Shown here: positions 7,309-15,708 of the stretch, piece after piece | Position numbering within the stretch: position 1 is the stretch's first letter | Layout of the letters: the number at the start of each line of letters is the position of its first letter | Notes under the pieces: generated by a model | Database searches by the model: none | The model's input: the letters and a program-made list of their open reading frames with translations, nothing else | Told to the model about the DNA's origin: nothing | Program-made: the position numbers and the translations under genes | Source: JAKVCB01 sp963578605 | Lineage (GTDB): Bacteria > Planctomycetota > Planctomycetia > Pirellulales > Lacipirellulaceae | DNA length: 32,889 nt | Direction of reading: 5' to 3' | NCBI GenBank assembly: GCA_963578605.1 | Contig: CAUZEA010000066.1 | Coordinates: 1-32,889 of the forward strand

Positions 7309-7755
7309 TCGCTTGTCTTGCCTTGTTGATGGTACGGTCTGACAACCCGACCACGAGAACACCGCGCACTCGAGGAGACAAGCAAAGAATGGCTGCAATA
7401 GAATCAAGGGACACACGACCAATTCAGCCTCGTGGCCCGATATAAAGAGTGATGATCAGCCTTCTTCGCGACGAGACTCTCTTAAAACCATTTCCAAATG
7501 AAATTGGGACTATCTAAAAATTATCTCTCTTCCATTGTGATTTATCTCTCTTCCATTGTAATTTATCTCTCTTCCATTGTAATGGGGTGACTCAGAAATT
7601 CCCATACCCTTCTAGGAGGTTTATCGCGTCTGGGGTGCATCTGGGCCAGGCTGGTTTGATGAACTTACCATTGGGGGTGGTGCCTTGAGGCCCCCCCCCT
7701 GCTGGGTGTCAATTCGCTGCGTTTTGGGTAATTTTTACGGTTGGCAACGATGTCG
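7309..7755. other. Intergenic region upstream of FHA gene, containing repeats
   Basis: These 447 nt separate the FHA gene from the stop of the octanoyltransferase gene; both are on the minus strand, so this holds the FHA promoter and the 3' end of the gcv unit. It contains a 3 x 21-bp tandem array (7521-7583), a C9 homopolymer at 7691-7699 and AT-rich DNA at 7480-7590. I could not assign promoter boxes or a terminator with confidence. No recognisable protein is encoded. Confidence 0.5.
7521..7583. repeat. Three perfect-length 21-bp tandem repeats
   Basis: Units at 7521-7541, 7542-7562 and 7563-7583 each begin TTATCTCTCTTCCATTGT; the last three bases are GAT, AAT and AAT. Only one base varies over 63. 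The 21-bp period places copies on the same DNA face (two helical turns). On the minus strand each copy contains ATGGAAGAGAGATAA, a four-codon start-to-stop frame, about 215-275 nt upstream of the FHA gene. It could be a protein-binding array or slippage product. Confidence 0.92.
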
Positions 7756-8550
7756 TTAACGTCGTTTTAACCAGGCTGCGGTCCCGTATTTTGACGCTAC
7801 AAGTGCCTTCGCTGCATTTTCAAAGAGTTGGGTGGACTCGCAGATCGCCGCACCATCATTGGGTATCGTCAGGGCCGTTGGGAGGAGTTTCCGCAATCGG
7901 TCCACAAGTGTGGGTGCATCCATTTGGGTCTGCGCTAATTCTGTCAAGCCGGGTAGTTCCGGGGCAGCTGTGGAACGGGCAAGCAGAATACTGCCATGTT
8001 GTAAAATGGCTCCCCGCCGTCGCCGCTGAGCACTTCCGATGACCTTTTCTTGAGTGCCATTGGAGCGGCCAAAGACCACGTCGCCGCGCGACCGTCGCTG
8101 AAAACAAAGAAAAGGTTCCTCCGCTCGTGAAAGTTGCGAATCGTGCTGCCAGAGCGCCAGTGACTGTAACCGTTGTAGCGATCCTTCCTCTGCCAGCAGT
8201 GCGTCGATGATCACTTGGTGGACCGCGAAGTAGAGTTGCCGGGTGTTGCGGGCGAGTTGATGTGCGGGAGGCACCACGAGGCTGTAGGTGAGTTCATGGT
8301 CGTGGAGAATTGCGCCACCACCGGTTTGGCGACGCACGACTGCGCAGGCGGAGCTTGCTTTGTGAAGCTGGCGATCGGCATATTGCTGAAAATAACCGAC
8401 CGACAACGTCGGCTCGTTCCACTGGTAAAATCGCAGCGCGACCACGTTGTGCTCAACTGCATGGTTCAGCAGCAACTCATCGATTGCCATATTCCGGGGA
8501 CCGGGCAACGGCGGATCGACAATCAAACGTAGGCAAGAGGACTCACTCAC
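7756..8550 (-). CDS. LipM-like octanoyltransferase / lipoate-protein ligase A family
   Basis: This 264-residue protein starts at GTG 8550. It has the LplA/LipB/BirA catalytic fold: residues 19-27 RNMAIDELL, 73-90 RRQTGGGAILHDHELTYS (RRxxGGG ligand loop), and 169-176 KVIGSAQR with the conserved Lys169, then GAILQHGSILL. PFLCF places a Cys at 149, matching the acyl-thioester Cys of Bacillus subtilis LipM; ATP-dependent LplA lacks it. This favours a LipM-type enzyme that moves octanoate from acyl-carrier protein to GcvH, which suits its place 63 nt after gcvPB at the end of the glycine cleavage unit. A lipoate ligase activity remains possible. Lipoyl synthase, which would finish the cofactor, is not in the window. 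Confidence 0.85.
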   Translation of the reverse strand: MSESSCLRLIVDPPLPGPRNMAIDELLLNHAVEHNVVALRFYQWNEPTLSVGYFQQYADRQLHKASSACAVVRRQTGGGAILHDHELTYSLVVPPAHQLARNTRQLYFAVHQVIIDALLAEEGSLQRLQSLALWQHDSQLSRAEEPFLCFQRRSRGDVVFGRSNGTQEKVIGSAQRRRRGAILQHGSILLARSTAAPELPGLTELAQTQMDAPTLVDRLRKLLPTALTIPNDGAAICESTQLFENAAKALVASKYGTAAWLKRR

Positions 8551-8613
8551 CTGATACCGTGTTGTGCGGGTCGGGCCGCAAAGCGGAACAGATCATTCAA
8601 TTTTCCAGCGCGG

Positions 8614-10140
8614 TTAATTCGCCAGATGACAGAGCACGGGTTGTCTGGCCGCCTGGACTTCATCGGGGCGACTTATGGGTGTTGTATGCGGTGCGTCACG
8701 CAACAGGTCGGGGTCCTCTTCGGTAATACGAAAGAGCGTTTCAGCAAAGGCATCGAGCGTTTCTTTACTTTCTGTTTCCGTTGGCTCTACCATGATCGCC
8801 TCTTTGACGGTCAGCGGAAAATAGACAGTTGGGGCGTGAAAACCATAATCGAGGAGCCGCTTGGCGACATCCATTGCCGTGACTTTTTTATCGTTTTTGA
8901 GTGCTTGGGCAGAAGCCACGAACTCGTGCATGCAACGGTTTCCCTGTGGGACGGGCAAAAAATGTTTCACTCTGCTGAGCAGGTAATTGGCATTCAGTAC
9001 GGCATTCTCGCTCACCTGGCGGAGGCCGTCCGGGCCATGAGTACGGATGTAACAATAGGCCCGCAGCAGGACACCAACACTACCAAAAAAGGCCCTCACT
9101 CGACCGATCGACTGGGGCCGCTCGAAATCAAGGTAATAACGTGCAGACTCACCCGCTTCCTGTTCGCGAACGACGACGGGTGACGGCAGATAGGGAGCAA
9201 GTTTTTCGACAACGCAAATGGGGCCGGCTCCCGGGCCCCCACCTCCGTGAGGCCCGCTGAAGGTCTTGTGTGGATTGAAGTGCTGCATGTCGACACCTTC
9301 ACTGCCCCAGTCTCCAGGCCGGGTGATCCCGAGGATGGCATTCATGTTGGCGCCATCCAGGTACACCAACCCCCCGACGGCATGAACGGCCGCAATCATT
9401 TCCTGTATTTGTGATTCGAAGATCCCGACCGTATTCGGGTTGGTGATCATCAAAACGGCGACCTTTTCATCCAGTTTGCGCTGAAAATCTTCCTGGTCGA
9501 CGATCCCGGCCTGGGTCGTCTTGATCGTTACGGCTTTAAAGCCTGCCATGGCGGCACTTGCCGGATTGGTGCCGTGCGCACTGTCGGGGACGAGGACTCG
9601 GTTACGTTTTTCATCGATATCACGGAAATAGGCAGCGGCAACCCAAAGTGCGGTGAGTTCCCCATGGGCGCCTGCTGCCGGCTGCAGGCAGCAGGCGTCG
9701 AGTCCGGAAATCTCTTGCAGGTAGGTTTGCATTTCGTACAGTACCTGCAGCATGCCTTGGAGTGTTTCGACAGGTTGATACGGATGCAGGTCGGCAAAAG
9801 CGGGCATGGCGGCTGCCCGTTCGTTCCGCTTGGGGTTGTATTTCATCGTGCAGCTGCCGAGCGGGTAGAAGTGGGTGTCAACACTCATGTTGCGTTGCGA
9901 CAAGTTGATAAAGTGCCTGATGACCTGGGGCTCTGAGAGTTCGGGTAGCGGAGGAGGGGAGCTGGCCAGCGACTCTCCGGGCAGGAGTTGCTCGGGTGGT
10001 TGTGCTGGTACGTCACAGGCGGGGAGTTGCATGGCCCGGCGTCCAGGCTGGGAGAGTTCAAAGAGCAACTTGGTGTCGAGATTGTTACGCATGATGTTTG
10101 ATTGAGGTACTTGTTTAAAAGAATGCTGGAATGCATTCAT
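8614..10140 (-). CDS. gcvPB: Glycine dehydrogenase (decarboxylating) subunit 2
   Basis: This 508-residue protein is the C-terminal half of split P-protein; with GcvPA it decarboxylates glycine and passes aminomethyl to the lipoyl arm of GcvH. The PLP lysine is Lys292 in FNPHKTFSGPHGGGGPG. Other marks are KLLFELSQPGRRA near the N-terminus, SHGTNPASA (here SAHGTNPASAAMAGF), YLDGANMNA and MVEPTETESKETLDAF near the C-terminus. The ATG at 10140 comes 2 nt after the gcvPA stop, indicating translational coupling. A second ATG at 10092 (MRNNLDTKLLF) would match the usual family start better; neither has a Shine-Dalgarno, so the N-terminus may be 16 residues shorter. Confidence 0.96.
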   Translation of the reverse strand: MNAFQHSFKQVPQSNIMRNNLDTKLLFELSQPGRRAMQLPACDVPAQPPEQLLPGESLASSPPPLPELSEPQVIRHFINLSQRNMSVDTHFYPLGSCTMKYNPKRNERAAAMPAFADLHPYQPVETLQGMLQVLYEMQTYLQEISGLDACCLQPAAGAHGELTALWVAAAYFRDIDEKRNRVLVPDSAHGTNPASAAMAGFKAVTIKTTQAGIVDQEDFQRKLDEKVAVLMITNPNTVGIFESQIQEMIAAVHAVGGLVYLDGANMNAILGITRPGDWGSEGVDMQHFNPHKTFSGPHGGGGPGAGPICVVEKLAPYLPSPVVVREQEAGESARYYLDFERPQSIGRVRAFFGSVGVLLRAYCYIRTHGPDGLRQVSENAVLNANYLLSRVKHFLPVPQGNRCMHEFVASAQALKNDKKVTAMDVAKRLLDYGFHAPTVYFPLTVKEAIMVEPTETESKETLDAFAETLFRITEEDPDLLRDAPHTTPISRPDEVQAARQPVLCHLAN

Positions 10141-10142
10141 GG

Positions 10143-11528
10143 TCAGCTAATCGACGTGGTCACTGCATTGGTTGCACCAATCAAGGCATCGACCAGCCCG
10201 TCGATTTCGGCTTTGGTTCGTTTTTCGGTGACAGCCACGAGAAAACAATCCGCCCTTTCGGGATACCAGGGGGCGAGAGGGATTCCCGCAAGGTAGCCTG
10301 CAGCGAGCGACGTTTCCATCAGTTCGCCGACGTTTGCCTTCCGATCACGGATGACGAATTCTTTGAACGTTGGCTCTGGGAATGCCAGTTCAAAACGTTG
10401 GTGTTGGCAAATCTGGTCAGCTGCGTAACGAGATTTTTGGAGGCAAAGATTTGCAGTTTCCCGCAGTCCCTGGGGACCGAACAACGACAGATGGGCGGTG
10501 GCTCGCAACGCGAAGAGTCCTTGGTTCGTGCAAACATTGCTGGTCGCTTTTTCGCGACGTATATGTTGCTCGCGGGTTTGTAGAGTGAGCACGTAGCATG
10601 GCTTGCCACGACGATCGACCGTTTGACCGACAATCCGGCCGGGCATCCGCCGCACCAAGTTTTCGCGGCAGCACATGATTCCCAGGAAGGGGCCTCCGTA
10701 CGACATGGGAGTTCCCAGGGTATGCCCTTCGGCGACGGCAATATCTGCGCCTTCTCCCGGAGCTGACCAGTCCCCCGGCCGCGCTAGAAGTCCCAGGCTG
10801 ATCGGGTCAAACACGCCGACCAGCAAGGCGCCTGCCTGGTGAGTGGTTTGGACCACCGAACTGGCATCTTCAAGGCAGCCAAAAAAGTTTGGTTGTTGCA
10901 GCACCACACAGGCCGTTTGATCGTCGACATGGGCAGAGAGGTCATCGGGCTGGAGCAAGCCTGACGGTGTGGCGACGGTTTCGACAGCAACGCCCAGGTT
11001 TTCGACATACGTTGCAATCGTTTGCCGGTATTCGGGATGTAGGGTTTCGGGTACGACCACTTTACCGTATCGACGGGTGTCGGCGATCGCCATCAAGACG
11101 GCTTCGGCAGTTGCACTTCCCCCGTCGTAGAGGCTGGCGTTGCTGATATCGAGTCCAGTCAGGCGGGTCATCAACGATTGGTATTCAAAAATGACCTGGA
11201 GATTTCCCTGGCTGACTTCGGCCTGGTAGGGCGTATACGAGGTGTAAAACTCGCTACGGGAGCCAATGGTATCGACAGCGGCGGGTATGAAATGGTCGTA
11301 ACACCCTCCCCCCAGGAAGCAAATTTTTTGTCCTGCGTGCTGGTTTCCCACGGCCAATTCCCGAAGATGCTGATCGAGTTCAAGCTCCGAGAGTGCCGGG
11401 GGTAATTGCAACGGGTGCTGGAGCTTAAGTTCTTCAGGAATGGGTTCAAACAATTCGTCGAGCGAGCGAGCACCAATCGCTTCGAGCATTGCTTGCTGGT
11501 TTTCGGGTGTGTTGTAGAAAAAAGTCAT
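10143..11528 (-). CDS. gcvPA: Glycine dehydrogenase (decarboxylating) subunit 1
   Basis: This 461-residue protein, the usual length, is the N-terminal half of the two-subunit P-protein (alpha2beta2, PLP enzyme). Visible family marks: FLGGGCYDHFIPAAVD, FYTSYTPYQAEVSQG, NASLYDGGSATAEAVLMA, VVLQQPNFFG and the glycine-rich SYGGPFLGIMCCRENLVRRM with PGRIVGQTVD after it. It begins 15 nt after gcvH and ends 2 nt before gcvPB, so the genes are tightly coupled. The active-site lysine is in GcvPB, as expected for the split enzyme. Confidence 0.97.
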   Translation of the reverse strand: MTFFYNTPENQQAMLEAIGARSLDELFEPIPEELKLQHPLQLPPALSELELDQHLRELAVGNQHAGQKICFLGGGCYDHFIPAAVDTIGSRSEFYTSYTPYQAEVSQGNLQVIFEYQSLMTRLTGLDISNASLYDGGSATAEAVLMAIADTRRYGKVVVPETLHPEYRQTIATYVENLGVAVETVATPSGLLQPDDLSAHVDDQTACVVLQQPNFFGCLEDASSVVQTTHQAGALLVGVFDPISLGLLARPGDWSAPGEGADIAVAEGHTLGTPMSYGGPFLGIMCCRENLVRRMPGRIVGQTVDRRGKPCYVLTLQTREQHIRREKATSNVCTNQGLFALRATAHLSLFGPQGLRETANLCLQKSRYAADQICQHQRFELAFPEPTFKEFVIRDRKANVGELMETSLAAGYLAGIPLAPWYPERADCFLVAVTEKRTKAEIDGLVDALIGATNAVTTSIS

Positions 11529-11543
11529 TGCCGCTGAGGGAGC

Positions 11544-11942
11544 CTAATGTGCTTCCTCTTCACATTGTTTCTGATACGAGTCGAAATCGAGCAGGTCGTC
11601 CAAGGGTGCCCCATCGGTCAGCTCAATTTTTGCGATCCAGCCATCACCGTAGGGGTCGCTGCTCAGCGTTTCGAGGGCATCGGGAAGGGTTTCGTTGACG
11701 GCGATCACGGTACCCGCAACAGGGGAGTAAACATCGCTGACAGCTTTGACCGATTCGACTTCGCAAAAAGATTCATCCATATCTACTTCCCGACCGACCT
11801 CGGGTAATTCGATGAAGACCAGGTCGGTGAGGGCTTCGACAGCAAACGCGCTGATGCCAACGGTGGCGATGATTTTCTCCTGGTTTTCCGAGATCGATAC
11901 CCATTCGTGGGTCTTGGCGAATTTCAATTCCGCAGGATTCAT
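11544..11942 (-). CDS. gcvH: Glycine cleavage system H protein
   Basis: The product is 132 residues from the ATG at 11942, matching the family size; the frame's longer upstream extension was rejected because it has no family content. The lipoyl-domain hallmark ESVKAVSDVYSPVAG places the lipoylated lysine at residue 66. FAKTHEWVSI at the start and DPYGDGWIAKIEL near the end are typical. GcvH shuttles the aminomethyl group between P, T and L proteins on its lipoyl arm and can serve as the entry point for octanoate in LipM-type lipoylation. It lies between gcvT (70 nt) and gcvPA (15 nt). The C-terminal tail QKQCEEEAH is slightly acidic and not notable. Confidence 0.97.
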   Translation of the reverse strand: MNPAELKFAKTHEWVSISENQEKIIATVGISAFAVEALTDLVFIELPEVGREVDMDESFCEVESVKAVSDVYSPVAGTVIAVNETLPDALETLSSDPYGDGWIAKIELTDGAPLDDLLDFDSYQKQCEEEAH

Positions 11943-12012
11943 GGTCCCAGTCTCCAGGGAGTAGAGGATGTTTTGTTCGGGTAAGGTGGTTTTGGCGTTG
12001 CTGCGGGGCTTC

Positions 12013-13131
12013 TCACTTGGGGCGTTGATAGAAAGGAAGGGGAACAATGCTTGCCGGGTAGGACTTACCTCGGATTTCGATCGAGAGCGGTGGATCGACA
12101 CGGGCTAATGACGCCGCGACATAACCCATTGCAATCGGCTTTTCCAGCGTTGGCGAAAAGGTGCCACTGGTGACCTCGCCAACCGTTTGGTCCTGGTACC
12201 TGATCGGGCTGCCTTGCCGTGCGACCCGTTTGCCAGCCAGTTGCAAGCCTACGCGGAGGGGCAGCGTTTCGTCGCCCAGCGATTCTTCGATCGCCTCCCG
12301 ACCGATGAAATCGCGTTCGCCCAAAGTTACCGCGAACTCGAGGCCTGCTTGTACCGGGTTGATGTTTTCTGACAGTTCATGGCCGTACAGTGGCATTGCC
12401 GCCTCGAGTCGCAGGGTATCGCGGGCACCGAGGCCGCAAGCCCGGAGCCCGTCACCGCCCCCCTGTGCAAAAAGCGTTTCCCAGATTTCAGCGGCGGTGG
12501 TAGCGTCACAGATGATTTCGCCACCATCTTCTCCCGTGTAACCGGTTCGACTGAGGTAGCATGGTTGGTCACAAAAACGGCCGGTAGTGCCACGGTAGGT
12601 TTTCACACTGCCGAGTGCCCCGTTGCTGCAGGAGTCAACCAGTGCAACAGCGCGAGGACCTTGCACGGCGATCATGGCGGTGCGGGTTGTGTCGTCGGTA
12701 ACTCGGGCTTGAAATTCGATGACACGATCTTTCAACCAATCGACGATTTTGACGCGGTTACTGGCGTTGACCACTAACCGGAACTCGGGACCCTGCTCCG
12801 ACTTTTCGAGAAAATAAACGAGCACGTCATCGAGGATTCCCCCGGTGGCATCGCAAATGAGCGTGTAGCGGATTTGACCTGGTCTCATATCAGCCACCTG
12901 CCGCGAGAGCAGGCAATCGAGGAACCTTGCCGCGTCGGGGCCCGTGACCTTTAATCGCCCCATGTGGGAAATGTCGAACATGCCTGCCCGCCGGCGTGTC
13001 GCGAGATGTTCTTCGACGATCGACGTGTACTGGACCGGCATCGACCAGCCGGCGAAGTCCACCATCCGGCCGTGGTGAGCGACATGCCAGTCATTGAGAG
13101 GCGTCCGTGCGAGCTGTGTAGTGGCATTCAT
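12013..13131 (-). CDS. gcvT: Aminomethyltransferase (glycine cleavage T protein)
   Basis: The product is 372 residues from the ATG at 13131. The open frame upstream of this runs antisense-free but out of frame through the RNase R tail and is not part of the protein. Family marks: TPLNDWHVAHHGRMVDFAGW, MFDISHMGRLKVTGPDA, GGILDDVLVY, AVQGPRA, SRTGYTGEDGGEI, GLGARDTLRLEAAMPLYGHE and FIGREA. It transfers the methylene unit from aminomethylated GcvH to tetrahydrofolate, releasing ammonia. It is first of the gcv genes and follows rnr by 88 nt; that gap contains no recognisable glycine riboswitch. An alternative ATG at 13164 would add 11 residues. Confidence 0.96.
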   Translation of the reverse strand: MNATTQLARTPLNDWHVAHHGRMVDFAGWSMPVQYTSIVEEHLATRRRAGMFDISHMGRLKVTGPDAARFLDCLLSRQVADMRPGQIRYTLICDATGGILDDVLVYFLEKSEQGPEFRLVVNASNRVKIVDWLKDRVIEFQARVTDDTTRTAMIAVQGPRAVALVDSCSNGALGSVKTYRGTTGRFCDQPCYLSRTGYTGEDGGEIICDATTAAEIWETLFAQGGGDGLRACGLGARDTLRLEAAMPLYGHELSENINPVQAGLEFAVTLGERDFIGREAIEESLGDETLPLRVGLQLAGKRVARQGSPIRYQDQTVGEVTSGTFSPTLEKPIAMGYVAASLARVDPPLSIEIRGKSYPASIVPLPFYQRPK

Positions 13132-13219
13132 GGAGATTTCACAAAGAGCAGTAGTCCCTTTCATTCTATGGCAATTGCTCTGAACGACTAGGGGGGCAGG
13201 ACATTCGGCGACATCTCTG

Positions 13220-15559
13220 TCAGCGTTTTCGTTTTTTGCGTCGTTTTTCTGAACTTCGCGGCTCTTTCTTTTTGCGTTGTTTTTCTGGACTTTGCTTCTT
13301 TTTCTTTTGGTGGCGTTTGAGCGGTTTCGGGTCTCGCGCCAGCAAGCGGAAATCGAGTTCTCTGGCATCGACGTCAACTGCCGCTACGGCCACGCGTACC
13401 GCGTCCCCCAGCCGAAACTCGTTCCCGGAGCGAAATCCGCTGATGACATGTCCCGCACGATCGTAGCGATAAGAGTCGTCGGCAAGGGCGCTGATATGCA
13501 CGAACCCTTCGGCCGGCAACTTAACGCCGGTAATGAACAGGCCAAACCGTTCCACTCCGGTGATAATACCGTCCAGTTCCATGCCGATTTTATGGGTCAA
13601 AAAATTAAGCAATTTGACTTTGGTAAGTTCCCGCTCTGCCTGGGTAGCCCGCTGTTCACGCTCGCTGCAGTGGTCGCCAGTGGCAATGAGATGATCCATA
13701 TTCTGCGCTGGTTTCTTGCCACGATTCAGGCCGTCAAGGAGGCGATGGATTGTGAGGTCGGGATAGCGGCGAATTGGCGAAGTGAAATGGCAGTAGCAAT
13801 CGCTGGAAAGGGCATAGTGTCCTGCTTCATCGGGGCTGTAAACAGCCCGCTGCATGGACCGTAGCACCGCGTAATTGACTGCGTGCTCACGCGGATCACC
13901 CTGGATCGACTTCAAGAGTTGCTGCAACTCGAACCGACTTTGCAGGTTGTCTGCTTTCAGGCCCAAGCCACGTACGAACTCGGTCAAGGCTTTTAATTTG
14001 CGCGGGTCGGGATCACCATGCACGCGTCTCAAGAAAAATACACCCTGGTCAGACAACCGCTGCGCCACGGCTTCATTTGCTGCCAGCATGAATTCTTCAA
14101 TGATCTGGTGGCTCTCGGTGTTTTCTTCGGTGTGGGCTCCACACACCTGCCCCTGGTCGTTGAGATCGATCTTGACCTGCAGCATCGTGATTTCCAACGT
14201 GCCTCGCTTGAAGCGCCGGTTCCGCAGAATCATGGCCAGTTCGTGCATCCGACCGAGCAGAGCATGGACTTTCTTGGTCATTTTGAGCGGAGATGCCGAG
14301 TTGGTGCCTGAGGGTGGGGACGGAGTTCTGCCGGTTTCTGCCAGATACTGGTCGACCTGCTCATAGGTAAAACGTTTTCGACTTTTGATCGCACTCTTGA
14401 ACACGTCGGTAGCCACATGGATTCCGTCGGCGGTCATTTCGATCAAGACGGTCATGGCATAGCGAACTTTGTTGGGTTGCAAACTTGCCAAATTGTTGGA
14501 AATGACTTCCGGCAACATGGGGATGACCTTGTCGGGCAGATAGACGCTTGTTGCCCGGTCATAGGCTTCACGATCAAGAGCGGTTTTGGGGCGGACAAAG
14601 TGAGAGACATCGGCAATGTGTACTCCTAGCAACCAGTGCTCACCATTTCTGCCGGGTCTCGCGATTCGTTCGAGAGAGATGGCGTCGTCAAAATCGCGCG
14701 CGTCTTTCGGATCGATGGTAATAATGGTTTCGCCTGTGAGGTCACGCCGCCCCCGGCCAATCGATTCGTCGAATTTGTCTGCTTGTTTGTGAGATGTTTG
14801 CATTGTGTTGTCAGCAAATTTACCGGGCAGGTTGAATTCACAGACGATCGACATGGTGTCGACTCCCGGTTGTCCTTTGGCACCGAGGATTTCAACAATG
14901 ACTCCTTCACCATCACGGACATGCGACGGGAAGCGAACCATTTCGATAACAACTTTGTCATCCGGCCGGACTCCTTTGGCACCCGGGTCACCAACGTAGA
15001 TCGCGGTCGAAAAGACTTTTCCGTCGACCTGAACCAGTCCCATGCCGGCCTGTTCGGAGTAGGTACCAACGAACTGATTGGTAGCTCGCTCGACCACATC
15101 GATAATCCGTCCTTCGATTTTCCCCATGCGGCCCCGTTTCCCATCGAGCCGCACGCTCACAACATCACCGTTCGCGGCATCGCCCGTATTTTTGGCAGGG
15201 ATGTAGATATCGGCATCTTTGTCGGCTGTTGCCCGAACTTCCTCGGGGCGCACAAATCCGTACCCTCCCAGGGCCTGTCGAAAAGTGCCGCGCAAATGCT
15301 GAGCGCCACGTGTGTTAGTCGCTACCCGCCCATCGGTTGCCAGTGCGGCAACCGGATGCTTGCGATCGACCGGGCAGATGAGGTGTCCGGGGCCATAGGC
15401 CAACTTGCCCGCTTGGACAAGTTTCTTGACAATTAAATTCAGTTGCCTGGCAGCATCGTCGACGAGCCCCAGTTTCTTCGCAATGACTTTGGGCTTGACG
15501 GGACGATAATTTGGCTGGTTGACGTGGTTGAGTACCGCGGCGCGGATGTCACTATCCAT
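13220..15559 (-). CDS. rnr: Ribonuclease R (3'-5' exoribonuclease)
   Basis: This 779-residue protein has the RNase R order: N-terminal winged helix (residues 1-60), cold-shock/OB domains (about 85-235), the RNB catalytic domain (from about 270), S1 domain (about 635-725) and a Lys/Arg-rich tail. The catalytic acidic cluster D283-x5-D289-x-D291-D292 (IDPKDARDFDDAISL) is intact, as are HYALSSDCYCHFTSPIRRYPDL and the S1 segment VERFGLFITG. It degrades structured RNA processively with Mg2+. The basic tail (PEKQRKKKEPRSSEKRRKKR) resembles the helicase-assisting tail of E. coli RNase R. It is 149 nt downstream of a YhaM-type nuclease and upstream of gcvT on the same strand. Confidence 0.95.
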   Translation of the reverse strand: MDSDIRAAVLNHVNQPNYRPVKPKVIAKKLGLVDDAARQLNLIVKKLVQAGKLAYGPGHLICPVDRKHPVAALATDGRVATNTRGAQHLRGTFRQALGGYGFVRPEEVRATADKDADIYIPAKNTGDAANGDVVSVRLDGKRGRMGKIEGRIIDVVERATNQFVGTYSEQAGMGLVQVDGKVFSTAIYVGDPGAKGVRPDDKVVIEMVRFPSHVRDGEGVIVEILGAKGQPGVDTMSIVCEFNLPGKFADNTMQTSHKQADKFDESIGRGRRDLTGETIITIDPKDARDFDDAISLERIARPGRNGEHWLLGVHIADVSHFVRPKTALDREAYDRATSVYLPDKVIPMLPEVISNNLASLQPNKVRYAMTVLIEMTADGIHVATDVFKSAIKSRKRFTYEQVDQYLAETGRTPSPPSGTNSASPLKMTKKVHALLGRMHELAMILRNRRFKRGTLEITMLQVKIDLNDQGQVCGAHTEENTESHQIIEEFMLAANEAVAQRLSDQGVFFLRRVHGDPDPRKLKALTEFVRGLGLKADNLQSRFELQQLLKSIQGDPREHAVNYAVLRSMQRAVYSPDEAGHYALSSDCYCHFTSPIRRYPDLTIHRLLDGLNRGKKPAQNMDHLIATGDHCSEREQRATQAERELTKVKLLNFLTHKIGMELDGIITGVERFGLFITGVKLPAEGFVHISALADDSYRYDRAGHVISGFRSGNEFRLGDAVRVAVAAVDVDARELDFRLLARDPKPLKRHQKKKKQSPEKQRKKKEPRSSEKRRKKRKR

Positions 15560-15708
15560 AGATGAAGGCTATCAAATTGCGGATGCGTGCTATGAGAGAG
15601 GGGGGTGGACTGGCAACCCGGCCAGGCTGGAGGGCGACTTCGCCGCCGGCGATCGTTAGGCCTTTTGAGGGTTGCGTGAGATTCGGGTTGATGTCGTGAG
15701 AGGCCATG

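Noticed and set aside
7521..7583. CRISPR array
   Set aside because: The 21-bp units are contiguous with no spacers and there are no cas genes.
13132..13219. Glycine riboswitch ahead of gcvT
   Set aside because: The gap is only 88 nt and I see none of the expected aptamer elements.
13277..13864. 195-codon plus-strand frame over the rnr 3' end
   Set aside because: Antisense shadow of the RNase R S1 and catalytic regions.
14636..15436. 266-codon plus-strand frame over rnr
   Set aside because: Antisense to the conserved RNB domain of RNase R; no recognisable domain and no ribosome-binding site.
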